This document shows positions 46,871 to 57,804 of a DNA stretch of 64,000 bases, one piece after another. The DNA comes from Mortierella alpina. Its lineage: Eukaryota; Mortierellomycota; Mortierellomycetes; Mortierellales; Mortierellaceae. The notes beneath the pieces were generated by a model. The model was not told the origin of the DNA. It was given only the letters and a program-made list of their open reading frames with translations, and ran no database searches. Location of the stretch: positions 434,001-498,000 of the forward strand of contig JANATF010000007.1 in assembly GCA_029449245.1 (NCBI GenBank). Reading direction: 5' to 3'. The position numbers and the translations under genes are program-made. The first letter of the stretch is position 1. Each line of letters opens with the position of its first letter.

Positions 46871-48343
46871 ATGGATGCAGGAGCCAAGGAGAAACCACCA
46901 GCGCCATTAGACCCTGCAGGGAATGAGGTCTGCCTGCTGTTCCTCAAGTATGGCAAGTGCCGGTATGGCAAGAAGTGCAAGAAGAGCCACACATTGCCTG
47001 ACAAGAGTAGGTGCAGTTTGCTGATAGAGCTGCGTGGTCATACCCTATGCTTGCGGGGGAACTAAAAATGAAGTGTCACATCATAGATGCTCCTTTTACA
47101 AAGCCAGTGATGCAAGCAGTTCCATCACAACCTCCAGTCATGAGAGAGGGACCCATGATTGCGTTTTCAGTCAGGAAGGCACCGTATCCTCGACCTTCAC
47201 ACTCTGGCGATAGATCATCACGACAGCGGCCGAGACGGATATTGATCACAGCAGCGCAGCCAGCTCCACATAACCTGATGATGGCTCCAAACAACGAGAG
47301 CAATGATATGGAAATTGACAATGAGCACGAGCAGCCCTCGATCAGCGTAAAGCCTAGCCCTGAGATCATTAACGCACATATGAGCAACCAGCGTCCGAGA
47401 CGAAAAACAGAACGGAAGCAGCCCGCTAAGGCTCCAGGCAAATGCCTTCTGGCGCCTCTTTTCAGGACAACAATGCCTATCGGGACATTGCCAAAGCACA
47501 GCACACTGATACCCAACCCTTCAACCAGTCGTGGACTTAAAACTCAACAGTTGCGGACCACCGTTAAATCAGCTTCGAAATTTGCCTCGAAATCTAAAAC
47601 GGGATCAGACGCCTTAGTCCGTCAGCGGACCTCTCAAACCTCAACCGCAATATCCTCTAATCAAGTCAATGTTGATGCAGAAAAAATCGAACAGTGGTAT
47701 ATAACCAACAAGGCGCACCTGGAACCAGCAACACGGAGGCTTGTGGTCTTGACCAAGCCAACCACTGTTCGCCAGAAAGCTCAGCTCAAAGCTATGCGTA
47801 AGCATCATTGGGAATGTGAGCTGGAGGTTGAGGGTCATCTCAAGCGACATCGACCGACGACTTTTTGCCTCAAGATTCTGAGAAATCGTATCGACTGGGA
47901 ACAATTGGCGCCTTATATCACGTTGATGATCCAGGCTGTAAGACAATACTTTTGTCCGAAGCTACCTTTTCCGGATCCTCACTGCTCGGTTCAAGATACA
48001 AGTAGCTGACCATGGTTGTTTCTTCTGTTATGTTGAACAGGCCTTCGAAATGGACATCCACCATCAGCATTTACCAGCTATCGGGACCACTCTCTGCACA
48101 TTGTTGGAGCACAAGGAGCTGGGCGCCTTGCAATGCGAAGAGTTGCTTGTCTCGTGGGGACTGACGTCTCTCAACGCCCGCCGCTTCACGAGCCATCTCT
48201 GGGATCTAATGGTGGCTGCTGCAGGAGAGTCAAGCATTCGCGGAGGACGAGGCGTTGGACTCACAATCAGGCAGAATAAGCACAGGGCCGATTTTAAAAC
48301 TATTCAGGAGCGGTTGGCCAAACTAAGCAAAGCTCCGACGTGA
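46871..48343 (+). CDS. CCCH zinc-finger protein, unknown function
   Basis: Three exons, 46871-47006, 47087-47937 and 48041-48343, joined in frame, give about 429 residues. Near the N-terminus a CCCH finger (C-X8-C-X5-C-X3-H) is in CLLFLKYGKCRYGKKCKKSH, a fold that usually binds RNA. The middle is basic and low-complexity with RQRPRR and KSASKFASKSKTGS. The C-terminus is a conserved-looking helical region (IEQWYITNKAHLEPATRRL, ECELEVEGHLKRHRP, IDWEQLAPYITLMIQA, TTLCTLLEHKELGAL) that I do not recognise. Use of the first ATG places the finger at residues 18-37. RNA-related function is a family-level inference only. Confidence 0.75.
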
Positions 48344-48437
48344 CCAGGCGGGAATTGAAGAAACGATTACTGGCGGACTTGGTCATGATCTTTATTGCAA
48401 CGACCTTCGCCAAATAGCTCTGATATTGGCATTGTGT

Positions 48438-49199
48438 TCAAGCACGCGCGCCTCTCTTCTCGACCATCACCTCATCCGATTCATCGACTCCCAATTCCTC
48501 CAACAACCCACCGTGAGGGTAGATACGACGAGTAAAATGGGGCTCGGGCCTGGTTTGGGAGAGCAGGTATCCGAATCCAAGGAAAGCAGCAGCTGCTGCT
48601 AAGAGACCCTTGACTCCAGTTGAGGCATAGAAGTCACAGACATCTGGAGACCAAATGTTGAGCACTTCGTCTTCCTCTGGGACCTATATATTGCAAGAGT
48701 TTTTCCGTGGAAGATATTAGAAAGGTAGGATGCCATTGGTTTCTTTAAAAAAAAAGAAAACGAAAGAGTGGCACTCATTTGCCCTGGTGTATGAGTTTTC
48801 CGGGCAAGAGTGAGACCACATGAAAGCGTTCGTAATCGCGCTCCCTGTTGTGTGCAGCCATGTAAACCTGAGGAAAGCACATACCGTCTCGCCAAAGTTA
48901 CGACGATCCTGTAGGTCCCAATAGCCCGCAGAAGGGGTGGCGTCGCGCCACTGTTGGTTATACATTGGCATATTTGGGTAAGACCCAATTTGGGTCTCGC
49001 CAGTGATCTTGTCCCCAGGCAAGAGCCCCGTAGGGTCTCCTGGAATTGCTGGGTCAGCCTTAGTGCCGGCATGTCCTTGTAGTCCTTGACCCTGGCCGAC
49101 GGTGTGATTCAGACGACAACCGACAGAAAGCACAGGGAATGGCCTGGCTGCAGCCAGAGTCGCCTGACGGGCGATGAATCGTGCAGAAGTAGACAGCAT
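48438..49199 (-). CDS. NADH dehydrogenase complex I subunit NDUFB8 (ASHI)
   Basis: Accessory subunit of mitochondrial complex I. Exon 1 (49199 to about 48888) starts with a mitochondrial presequence (MLSTSARFIARQATLAAARP) and contains PAIPGDPTGLLPGDKITGE, QIGSYPNMP and GYWDLQDRRNFGET. Exon 2 (about 48685-48438) contains PEEDEVLNIWSPD, a predicted transmembrane helix (GVKGLLAAAAAFLGFGYLL) and a soluble tail. Both halves match the NDUFB8 pattern. The intron is GT-AG. Confidence 0.88.
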
Positions 49200-49515
49200 T
49201 GTGGTGTGGGTGATTCGCAATGGGTGAAATGCAGGGACCACAGTTTTCACAATCCGACAAAACTGAAAATGAAGCGTGGATTTAACGGCCGTTATTTCCG
49301 TACAGGCGCGTCTTGCTTTAATCAAATCCCTTTCCCTTCCATCGCACACACATTCTCTTCCTCGTCCCCAATCTTATGTCTCTCTTCCGATTATCCTTCG
49401 ATGTAGACGTGGCCAACAGAGGAATCCATGTTATTACGGCCCTAATTACGTATTTGGATGAAAATCCGTTATAATACCTTCATGTACAGTGTGCTTCAGA
49501 CAAAAAAAAAGGCTG
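49200..49515. other. Intergenic region
   Basis: About 320 bp between the NDUFB8 start and the Fanzor relic. I see nothing specific. Confidence 0.35.
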
Positions 49516-49961
49516 CTAAGCCCGCTTGGGCGTACGGGGCAATCGTCTGCTCGCTTTCTTGGGTTCGACGACTTGGGCACTAGTCATTTCCTCAAGACCC
49601 AGGGACGCCTTTCGCTTATGAACGCTTGGTCCTGCAGTGCAGCTGCTCATGGTGCTTGTGCTACTGCTGCTGCTACTGCTGCTTCCGCGTTGTAGGTGCT
49701 GCCCGCACTGCTCGTACTCCTGTCGTCGCTTGGCCTGGCGATCATCCAAGGATACTTGCCGTCCGCACTCACTGGTTGCAAGTATAATGGTCGCTGCTGG
49801 TACATCAGATAGGTTCGGACGGCCATGCTTTGAGCGGCTAAAGTATCCTGGTGTAAGTACGTTTGGCAGTGGGCACAATAGAGCTGCCGTATGGTCACTT
49901 GGCATTTTTTACTGCTGTAAAATTCGTTGATGCCGACCACAACGTATCCTAGAGAACGGAC
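49516..49961 (-). pseudogene. Fanzor 3'-exon relic
   Basis: A TATTAG acceptor precedes GYVVVGINEFYSSKKC (from 49961), which aligns with GYPVVGCHEYFTSAKC of the XPG-Fanzor. Then come YCAHC and LHQDTLAAQSM, corresponding to the second zinc knuckle and RuvC-III. The tail is PLYLQPVSADGKYPWM. The first zinc knuckle has lost one cysteine with about ten residues deleted, and no upstream RuvC-I exon is visible. After the Ser/Ala trinucleotide run near 49640-49690 the coding-like basic tail (VEPKKASRRLPRTPKRA, ending 49516) is in another frame. I read it as an ancient, solo 3' end of a third Fanzor copy. Confidence 0.65.
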
Positions 49962-50577
49962 CTAATACTGAACAAGCTTGTGAATATGACATGGTAATAT
50001 AAAGCCTTAGAGTAATTTTACTACTTTATACCCAGTATAACAACCTGGAACGCCAACAGACTCTTCTAGACGACATTCCAGTCCGTCAGTATGTCCGCAC
50101 TCCACCTCGGCGCGATCCTGATCAATTTTTACCGGAAGAGCTTCGACCACAACCAATTAACATTACCCCTTCGTCTCGACTGTTCTTTGGCTGCGTTGTT
50201 AAGGCAAGCTGTCGAGAATCTAGACAGGGCAGTGGGCAGAATGACCTTTTACAAGGACAAAGGGACGGGGACGAGGGAAGTGGCAAGGGTAACAAATCGC
50301 CCCAATCAAACTGGCTCCTTCAAACAGCCCTTTCTCAACTGAGAAATAAAACAGCTCGCAATAATTTTGGAGTGGAGAAACGGCGTCGGCATTGCCACTG
50401 ATCGGTCAATCCCGATTTGGCTTTGTTTTAGTCGAGAATGTACCACTGTCGTCTTGCATGTCTCAGATATACACCGTCTACATCATCACTCGCAGCAGTT
50501 GTGTGCCTTAAAAATGCTACCTTTCCCACATCTCCTGCCCGTAACCCTACTTTCTTTATCACTTTCCACTCTGCAAC
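49962..50577. other. Intergenic region with an unassigned open frame
   Basis: On the plus strand a frame from about 50010 to 50397 stays open for over 110 codons (YVRTPPRRDPDQFLPEEL; ITPSSRLFFGCVV) but has no suitable ATG and no motif I know. It may be a coding fragment or chance. The rest is the promoter of the Ser/Arg-rich gene at 50578. Confidence 0.3.
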
Positions 50578-51324
50578 ATGACCACACAGCCTTCACCCCC
50601 TGTCATCCAGATCGAGGACCAGGAGCCTGAGCGCGGTCGAAAGACCGATGCTCACCATGTCAGCTCCTCCGAGGCCAGTCAGGACACCCCCAAATCCCAC
50701 AGTCGTCGCAGCTCCATCACCGACTTTGTCGAGCGTCTCCGCTCTCGTTCCCGTTCCCACTCCCGTTCCCGTTCCCACTCTCGCAAGAGCCCCATGGAGG
50801 AACTCAAGGAGGGTGAGGAGGTTAAGGAGTACCAGTACTCGCGCCGCAAGTCGACCGACATGCGGGGAGAGTATGGCTCCATTATCCGAGCCCAAACAGA
50901 GTTCATGGAGAACTTGCGTTTGGAGCAGGCAAAGAACAACATCACCCACAACGCCGATGGCATTCCCATCCCTCCCCCAGTCAACCCTCCCCGCGAGAGC
51001 CGTCGTCGTTCGATTATTGATTCCATTTCGAGATCGTCTTCCCGAGGACCTAGCCGGGAGTCTAGCCGGGACCGTAGCAGCTTGGCAGCTGAGGATAAGG
51101 AGTACAAGTACTCCCGTCGCAAGTCTACAGAGATCTCGGGACCCTATGCTGCCGCACTGCAGTCTCAGATGGAGTACATGGAGAACTTGAGGGAGGAGCA
51201 GGCAAAGAGCCATATCACCCACAACGCCGATGGCATCCCTATTCCTGGACCAGTCAACACTGGAAGCAGACGGTCGAGCGTTACCCACGTATTGGGTTTG
51301 GATAAGTCTCCCCTGTCATTCTAA
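50578..51324 (+). CDS. Ser/Arg-rich repeat-motif protein, copy 1 (duplicated module)
   Basis: Single-exon 248-residue protein of the four-member array. Residues 40-75 are an SR-rich stretch (SRRSSITDFVERLRSRSRS, then RS repeats). The family module occurs twice. The first copy has YQYSRRKST, TEFMENLRLEQAK, ITHNADGIPIPPP. The second has YKYSRRKST, MEYMENLREEQAK, ITHNADGIPIPGP, and ends with RRSSVTHVLGLDKSPLSF. Recurrent RRxS sites fit basophilic kinases such as PKA; that is inference. I do not recognise the family. It is highly charged, has no signal peptide or membrane segment, and is probably mostly disordered apart from the helical FMENLR block. Confidence 0.85.
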   Translation: MTTQPSPPVIQIEDQEPERGRKTDAHHVSSSEASQDTPKSHSRRSSITDFVERLRSRSRSHSRSRSHSRKSPMEELKEGEEVKEYQYSRRKSTDMRGEYGSIIRAQTEFMENLRLEQAKNNITHNADGIPIPPPVNPPRESRRRSIIDSISRSSSRGPSRESSRDRSSLAAEDKEYKYSRRKSTEISGPYAAALQSQMEYMENLREEQAKSHITHNADGIPIPGPVNTGSRRSSVTHVLGLDKSPLSF

Positions 51325-51474
51325 AAGATAACATGGTTCTCCATCGACCGTCCGTTCTACATTCTCAACTTCCCAACTCTTCCTCACGTATCCATCAGTT
51401 TACAGCAATACAGCGCAATCTGTTTATGTCTTTTTTTGTTTTTTGGGCGCCCGCCTCATAATTATTCCATGCTC

Positions 51475-52849
51475 CTATCGTTCATCGGGATGGAACTTGC
51501 TCTCATATGCAATCGTACTGTGCAACTCTCCAATGTTCTCAATTTCGCACACAACATGGTCCCCGTGCTGCAAGAACACGGGTGGATCGCGCTTGAACCC
51601 AACTCCCTCACTCGTCCCACTATTCGTTTTTCAAAGCGAGGAAAAGAGTGTTATTTGGACGGCCTGTTTCTCTTCAGTTCATTCATTACTGGTGATAGCA
51701 CTTACGTTAATATCACGTCCCCAGGCATCAAGGTCGTGGACTGGCTCAAGAACGCGATCTACATGAAAAAGGGGCTATTAAAATCGTTGCGTCGTATCAC
51801 AAGTTCATGTGTGTGTTACATGTACTTACCAAGCGCGGGACATTGAAGATCATGTCCGAGGTGGAAGAGTCCTGCATGACCTTGCCATTCACTGTTGTCC
51901 TGATCTTGAGCTGGTTCGGGTCTTTAATCAGCGCGGGCGACACAAGACATGGTCCCAGAGGAGCAAACGTGTCAAATGACTTGCTGAAGCACCATTGTCC
52001 AGAGCCCAGGTTGTTGCCTTGCCATTTCCTTGTGCTGATATCGTTTCCAACAGTATATCCTGGAAACAGATCGTGATATTAGTCACAAGGACAGGCAATC
52101 GTCCGTAAGGCGTGAGAAAAAATCAAGATTCAAGACATGCAAACACACAAAGTGAACACATGTACTTGAAGTGGGTCCTCACCAAGTACATAATCGAGCG
52201 CCTCTGACTCCTTGGCGTTTTTGCACGGTTTTCCTATGACAACTGCGAGCTCACACTCAAAATCTGCCTGGTTGTTTTCAGCAATGGATGGGACCACTAC
52301 AGGCTTGAAGGGATGTTGAAGAGCCGAGGACGGCTTCATGAATAAGATGGGGTATTTTGGAATTGGCATCTTGGTTTCTTCAGCATGTCGTGCGTAGTTG
52401 AGGCCGATGCACCGAAAGATGGGTACGTGGGCCAAGGGGGAAAGAAGCGTCGCCACTGGTACAACTGTGTCAGTGACAGATGACGCCGAGCGAGAGAACA
52501 CATCGCCTGTGATGATCTTTGCAGTCAAATGATCCTGATCGCCCGCTGTGGCCTTCAGAGACGCGACGGCTCTGGGCCATGAGAGGGGTGATTGAGGTTC
52601 GCCCGTGTAGACCTTGCCATCCTTGCCGAGGAACCTATGCGACGCAACTTGACCGTCAATGGCTGGGTCAGGCGTCCTTACCCTTTTCAGACCTGCGACC
52701 ATGCAATGATCAATTCCCATACCTAATGAGACGCGTCCAAGGACGCTAATTCACAAATGAAACAAAAGACTCGTTAATAAAGGTTGTGGTGATGTCCATC
52801 TGGTTGGGTGTCGAGTGATTCCTACCAGTGCTTGCAATGAAGGTCGCAT
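51475..52849 (-). CDS. Fumarylacetoacetase (FAH) family hydrolase
   Basis: Multi-exon gene. Exon 1 encodes MRPSLQAL (52849). A 23-nt exon (RPWTRLI) and a long exon with FLGKDGKVYTGEP, FRCIGLNYARHAEETKMPIP, YPILFMKPSSAL, DFECELAVVIGKPCKNA follow. The next exon has YTVGNDISTRKWQ, GQWCFSKSFDTFAPLGP, then IAFLSQSTTLMPGDVILTGT and RDPPVFLQHGDHVVCEIENI, ending FHPDER at 51475. The acidic metal ligands of the FAHD fold are present. Members cleave or decarboxylate 2,4-diketo acids such as oxaloacetate and acylpyruvates; the substrate here is not fixed. Every intron proposed keeps frame. Small exons make the 5' part less certain. Confidence 0.88.
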
Positions 52850-54735
52850 GATGAACTGTTTGCAGATGCAAACTTCCAAAAAAAAAAGGAAGTGCTATAT
52901 TTTTTTGTTCCTTTGCGACGCCACCAAACGCCTGTGATCCGGAGCCGCTTCAACTCACCCTCTCCCCAGGCTTACAACACAGCACTTGAGCCAGCGGCCT
53001 TTTCAGTGGAAGAGTATTAAAGGGACAGCCTAGTGATCACCTTTTGGGTCTCGTTCTCGTCCTCAGCCGGCCTCCTCTCCTCTCGGCCAGCACCCAAGTG
53101 CCCGGGAACGCGGCCGGCCAGCGGTGGCCTGGGTGGCTCCGTAGCACATCATTTGCTGCAGTGCCCTATCAAGCTACCAAAGAAATACGCGCGTAAGATG
53201 TTGTAACCTTGTCTTGTCAAACATTCCGCGAGTTATAGTCAATAGGTGTTGTCTTGGCAAATGAAAGCCACGATGTTGGCCCGATAGAAGACTAGATGGC
53301 TTATGGGTTAGATAAACTCCTGTGCACGGTTACAAGATCTCGGCACTGAGAGATCGCTATTCTTCTCTCCTCGTGAGATCGTTCAGGTGTGCATACATTG
53401 GTTCATGTGTTTCGTCCGTAAAAAATGGTAGTAGGAGCATGATCTTACACGCTGCAGTCTTTAGCTTCTTCAACACCCTACGGTTTCGATCGGGCAGGCC
53501 GCTGCCGGCGATCGTTCAGTTGTCTATAGAAGTGAAAGCAGATGCCTCAATGGTAGAGAAGAGTGGGCGCTGGCGGAGACATTTTTCCTCTATAGTACTT
53601 CTATTACTCCAGACTATTATGTATTTCATTTTGGTCGCCACCCAGCGATTGCATGTGTACAGCCTGTGTTCTTCAATGAATCGAATGACATGCAAAAACC
53701 GCTCCTGCAGGGAATGAGCGACTGCTGCCCACCAGATCCGCGCAGACCTGGGTATAGGTTATTTTTGGCGCGCGATATCGAATACTGAGGCCTTCATTGG
53801 TGCATTTGCCTATCCCCTTATTAAAAGTATAGGTAAGTGAACCATCGTTGCCTCTTGCGAAACCGCCAAGCGTGCAGAGTTGAACTAACTCATTTCAGCC
53901 GATCACTTCAGGGGATTGGCGAGGGCAGGATATAGTCTAATGCTTCAGGAACCTCAAGTGCTCGGATTGATGCTTGAGAAAGAATGTTCGTCTGGAGGTG
54001 CAGTTGCCTACTTTTGAGTTGACACTCGTAAAGGCTCAATAGGTCATGTGAAGTGAAAGACCACCATACAAGTGTTGTTCACGATTACATTCAACTGCGG
54101 AAATGGCATTGTCATCCTACCTCACAGTTGGGATTTTCATAATACAGCGCTTTCGCACTAACCCCTGTCATGACTATGCGGAACATGTGCACCGAGCGCG
54201 TCAGTGGTTTAAGAAGCGAATGTTGGAGACCAAGAGTTTTATAACTTTGGTGGAAGGGAAGCTGGCTTGATCACCCTAGCCTCTCGCTGCCATACGATAC
54301 AAGATAGGCATAGAAAGTGGAACGTTACTGCTCGTGCTCGCAGAGTAGAGGGTGGACAAATTTGCTCAGGATAGCATAGAGGTTTCGCAGAAGAAAGATT
54401 GGCGAATGAATGTATACGTTAATACTCTATTCATTGCCAAGACGGGCGCTACAGACGTTTCGGTCATCTGTTGTACGAATGAAAATGTAAAAGGCTCCCT
54501 CATGTCATGCATGGCCATTGTGGACTTTTGGGAAACTCTCGTTCACCAAGCTAGTAACAAGAACAACATGACCAAGGCCATGAAAAAACAAGGGACGTCT
54601 ACCTTCAGCGAGCAAGATAAATAGGCAAGCCTCTGGCCTCCTCGTTTGCTGTTCTTTTCATTCCAAAAAATAAACTGTCATCGCTCAACAACACACCCTC
54701 AACCAACCCCTTGCCAAAACAACAGACGAAACAAT
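52850..54735. other. 1.9-kb intergenic region
   Basis: I see no gene, RNA gene or repeat I can support. Open frames at 53322-53717 and 54352-54624 lack motifs, and the second starts at GTG. Confidence 0.4.
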
Positions 54736-55269
54736 ATGAGTTCTACCACCTCGTCTCGCCCAACGGCAATCCAGTTCTCGTCCTCTGAGGATGCTCATGT
54801 TCTTGCAGTTCATCCAGAAGAGGAGATCGACTCGCCTTCTCAACTCAAGGATCTCTCTTTGTCGCTCACAAGGACCAAGACCAACGAGTCCACGGGCTCT
54901 AGGACTCAACGTCGCCGCAGCTCCCTCGCTGCGCTGGCAGACCGATTACGCTCTCGTTCCCATTCACGGACGCGATCTACCTCTGGCCAACTGGAAAGCG
55001 GCGACGGTAACGGTAGCGGCAGTGGCCGCAACTCGATCGATGAGGACTACCAATTCAAGTATACCAATAGGCGGTCCTCAGACTTCACGGGTGCCTACGC
55101 GGACGTGGCGAGAGCTCAAGCCCTTTTTATGGAGAAGCTGAGAGAAGAGCAGGAGCGAAAGAACATCAGACAGAATGCCGATGGTATGCCGATCCCTCCA
55201 CCCATTCAACGTCGCCGGTCGAGTGTAACTCAGATCCTGGGCATGGACAAGCCATTGTTGGCACGATAA
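54736..55269 (+). CDS. Ser/Arg-rich repeat-motif protein, copy 2
   Basis: 177-residue single-exon paralogue. It has an SR segment (RRRSSLAALADRLRSRSHSR), the module FKYTNRRSS, AYADVARAQALFMEKLREEQ, RQNADGMPIPPP, and the C-terminal RRRSSVTQILGMDKPLLAR. The Ala-Leu-Ala-Asp-Arg helix preceding the RS repeat is shared with copies 3 and 4. Function unknown. It is closest by eye to copy 4, which shares ARAQALFM and DKPLLAR. Confidence 0.85.
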   Translation: MSSTTSSRPTAIQFSSSEDAHVLAVHPEEEIDSPSQLKDLSLSLTRTKTNESTGSRTQRRRSSLAALADRLRSRSHSRTRSTSGQLESGDGNGSGSGRNSIDEDYQFKYTNRRSSDFTGAYADVARAQALFMEKLREEQERKNIRQNADGMPIPPPIQRRRSSVTQILGMDKPLLAR

Positions 55270-57228
55270 AAAAAAAAGGGAAAAATTGCCTCTCCTTGCA
55301 CCGCTCAACCACGTCTTGCGTGCCCAGGGCCTGCTCTGATTCACCTCGCACGCGCCCCTCTCTCCCATTCTCCCTCTTCAGCACCTTAAAAGCCAGTATA
55401 AAGCACATAATATGGGATGTTTGGTCGGTAGCGATGTATATAGCCTCAGTCGTTGTTACCGACGCCATTGCGGCGTAATTTTGCAATAAATTGTTGTTCC
55501 CAGCTCTTAGTCCTCATCGATTACAGACTGCATAAACCATGCATAGACCATTTATCCATTCTGCAAGGGTACCAGAGGGAGAGGGGGAGCCAGTAACCTT
55601 CTTGATTAGACAATGCACTGTACAAGCTGCATGATCAAAAGTCACTTTCCTAGCGACCGCGCATAATACCCCGCTGTTGTGGTCAGGTCTCTTATAGTCT
55701 ATGTATGCAGCGTCTCAATCAAGGTTGCATAAAGAGACGCAGCGTAGACCTGCTGACCCACCATAGACGGGCGCTATCTTTGGCTTACTCACCTGAGCTG
55801 GTACCATAGAGTACTTGGTATTCACTCGAATGTACATGTATTCGTCTGGGGTCTGCAATTGCTTGTCTTGCATGGGTGCACTCCCTCCGTTTGTGACAAA
55901 AACCTATTTACAATCCATTGTCTTCTGCCTCACTGGCTGCTTTTCCCTTTTTCTCTGTGACAACCGTGCGCATTTTAAGAAGGCTGATAGGTTCAGTACA
56001 ACACTCATAGGCAACTTTTTTACGCCATCGGTAACAAAGAAAACAAACTCGTCCCACTCGTATGTCAGAAGCGTACTCTCTTCACATAAAAAAAAACCTC
56101 CCTCAGGGCCCCGTTGACAACCATAAAAACACAGTGTTACCATCTGCTGGATGTCCAGTGGCGCCTATTTTTTTTAGATCGCCTCCAATGCAGCGCCCAC
56201 TCGAGCAGGGGAGGAAAGGAGTGGGAGATTGAGAAACAGACACAGCAAGTATCGATGCTTTGGGACGCTGGATGTCCACTTGGTCCTGCTTGACCTCCTT
56301 TGGTCAAAACAAGGCGCAGCCGAGCATGACCCTATCGTCATAAACTGCGTAGACAATCAATGTCGTTTTCTCAAGAAAGTTCCGACACCTCTCTTTTCGA
56401 AGATACTAGACTTATCGAGAATGTCATCGGGGCATCGAGACGCAGGGATGGAGCGGACATAGTGAGACTTTAAGGTCAGCAAATAGAATGAAGGCAAGGT
56501 ACTGCAAGCTGGTGCCTGAGATCCGTGTGCCAGACAATGAAATTGATGTTCGTGTATGGTCACGATCCCGAAAAATCTTCAACAGCTCTGTGTCAAATAG
56601 GGCTATGTATTTCGTCCTCAGATCTTCTACTCAGAAAGCGAGGTACACTTGGGCCACTTGATACAGCCTTCTCCGACGTTGGCTGGGTCTGAAAAAAGAA
56701 CCTTAGTTTCGATCCGAGAGCGGCAATGAACCAAAAAGGAAACCCATCTTGGAGGCATTCGGTCGGGTCAGGCTACGACCCATAGGGTTAGAGTTCAATT
56801 CTTATTTTATGGTCCTCCCGTCGGATGTGTCAGTGTTTGGGCGGTATGGAGTGAGGATCGAGCACACCAGGTGAGAGGGGCGGTGTACTCTCAAATAGGG
56901 AAAACACCCAGTCTAGACTTTTTTTCTTATTGACAATGGATTTGTTCCTTTGTTTGCTGTCTGAGTTTCGGGTAGACACTGCATGACGCGAAATCCATCA
57001 ATGGAGTTTGAATAACGACGTGGAGGCACAATGCTTACCTCCCCAATGCTCCCAACGCTGCCCCATGACCCTACGCGTGCAGCAGGGCCGAAAAGGTATA
57101 AGAACCTGGTTACCGTCCTCCACCTTTTTCTTTTTTTCGCTTCTACACTCATTCCAATCTACAACTCCCAAAGACCCCGCGAACAATCCAACCCAACCCC
57201 AACAGACCATTTTCAAAGCAAACATACG
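55270..57228. other. 2.0-kb intergenic region
   Basis: Region between copies 2 and 3 of the family. I looked for a further decayed copy or an RNA gene and saw none. TATAAGA at 57097-57103 is a promoter candidate for copy 3. Confidence 0.4.
57097..57103 (+). promoter_or_regulatory. TATA-like element of Ser/Arg-rich copy 3
   Basis: TATAAGA followed by a CT-rich leader, 126 bp before the ATG at 57229. Confidence 0.35.
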
Positions 57229-57804
57229 ATGGCTGCCATTAACAACACAAGCTCCGTCCCTCAGATCCAGGACGTCACCGCTTCCGCCCCTGCTATTGCC
57301 TTTGCTGAGGACCGCCGTGGACGCAATCACACCGTCACGCCGCTTATTGAGGAGGACGTTGCTACCGATCTGGATGCCGTGAGCAATGCCAACCAGAAGA
57401 AGGCCAACCGTATTTCCCTTGCCGCATTTGCTGACCGCTTCCGATCCCGCTCGCGCTCGCACTCTCGCCAGCGCAACTCTACAGACCTGCCCATGGACAG
57501 GACCACCACCGGAAACTCGACCTTCTCTATCCAGTCCAACGCATCATCAAAGTCCCGCACTGGCTCCCGATCTGGATCTCGCTCCAGGAGAACATCTGTC
57601 GATAACGGTCCTTATGCCGATGTTGTCAGAGCCCAGCAAGAATTCATGGACAAGCTGAGAGACGAGCAGGAGAAGAACGGTGTTACCCACAACATCGATG
57701 GTCTTCCCCTGCCTCCCCGCTCGAGCCCTTCTTCAAGGAGTGGAAGCCGACGATCAAGCGTCACCCACATCTTGGGTCTTGACAAGCCCATGCTCGCCTT
57801 TTAA
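57229..57804 (+). CDS. Ser/Arg-rich repeat-motif protein, copy 3
   Basis: 191-residue single-exon paralogue with SLAAFADRFRSRSRSHSR, a Ser/Arg/Gly-rich insert (SRTGSRSGSRSRRTS), PYADVVRAQQEFMDKLRDEQ, THNIDGLPLPPR and the tail RRSSVTHILGLDKPMLAF. It lacks the FKYSRR block present in the others and has a longer N-terminus. I chose the ATG at 57229 (MAAINNTSS); upstream in-frame ATGs fall in the leader before or around the TATA-like element. Function unknown. Confidence 0.85.
   Translation: MAAINNTSSVPQIQDVTASAPAIAFAEDRRGRNHTVTPLIEEDVATDLDAVSNANQKKANRISLAAFADRFRSRSRSHSRQRNSTDLPMDRTTTGNSTFSIQSNASSKSRTGSRSGSRSRRTSVDNGPYADVVRAQQEFMDKLRDEQEKNGVTHNIDGLPLPPRSSPSSRSGSRRSSVTHILGLDKPMLAF

Noticed and set aside
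53322-53717. 131-residue plus-strand frame
   Set aside because: No ATG context, no motifs, composition like random intergenic sequence.
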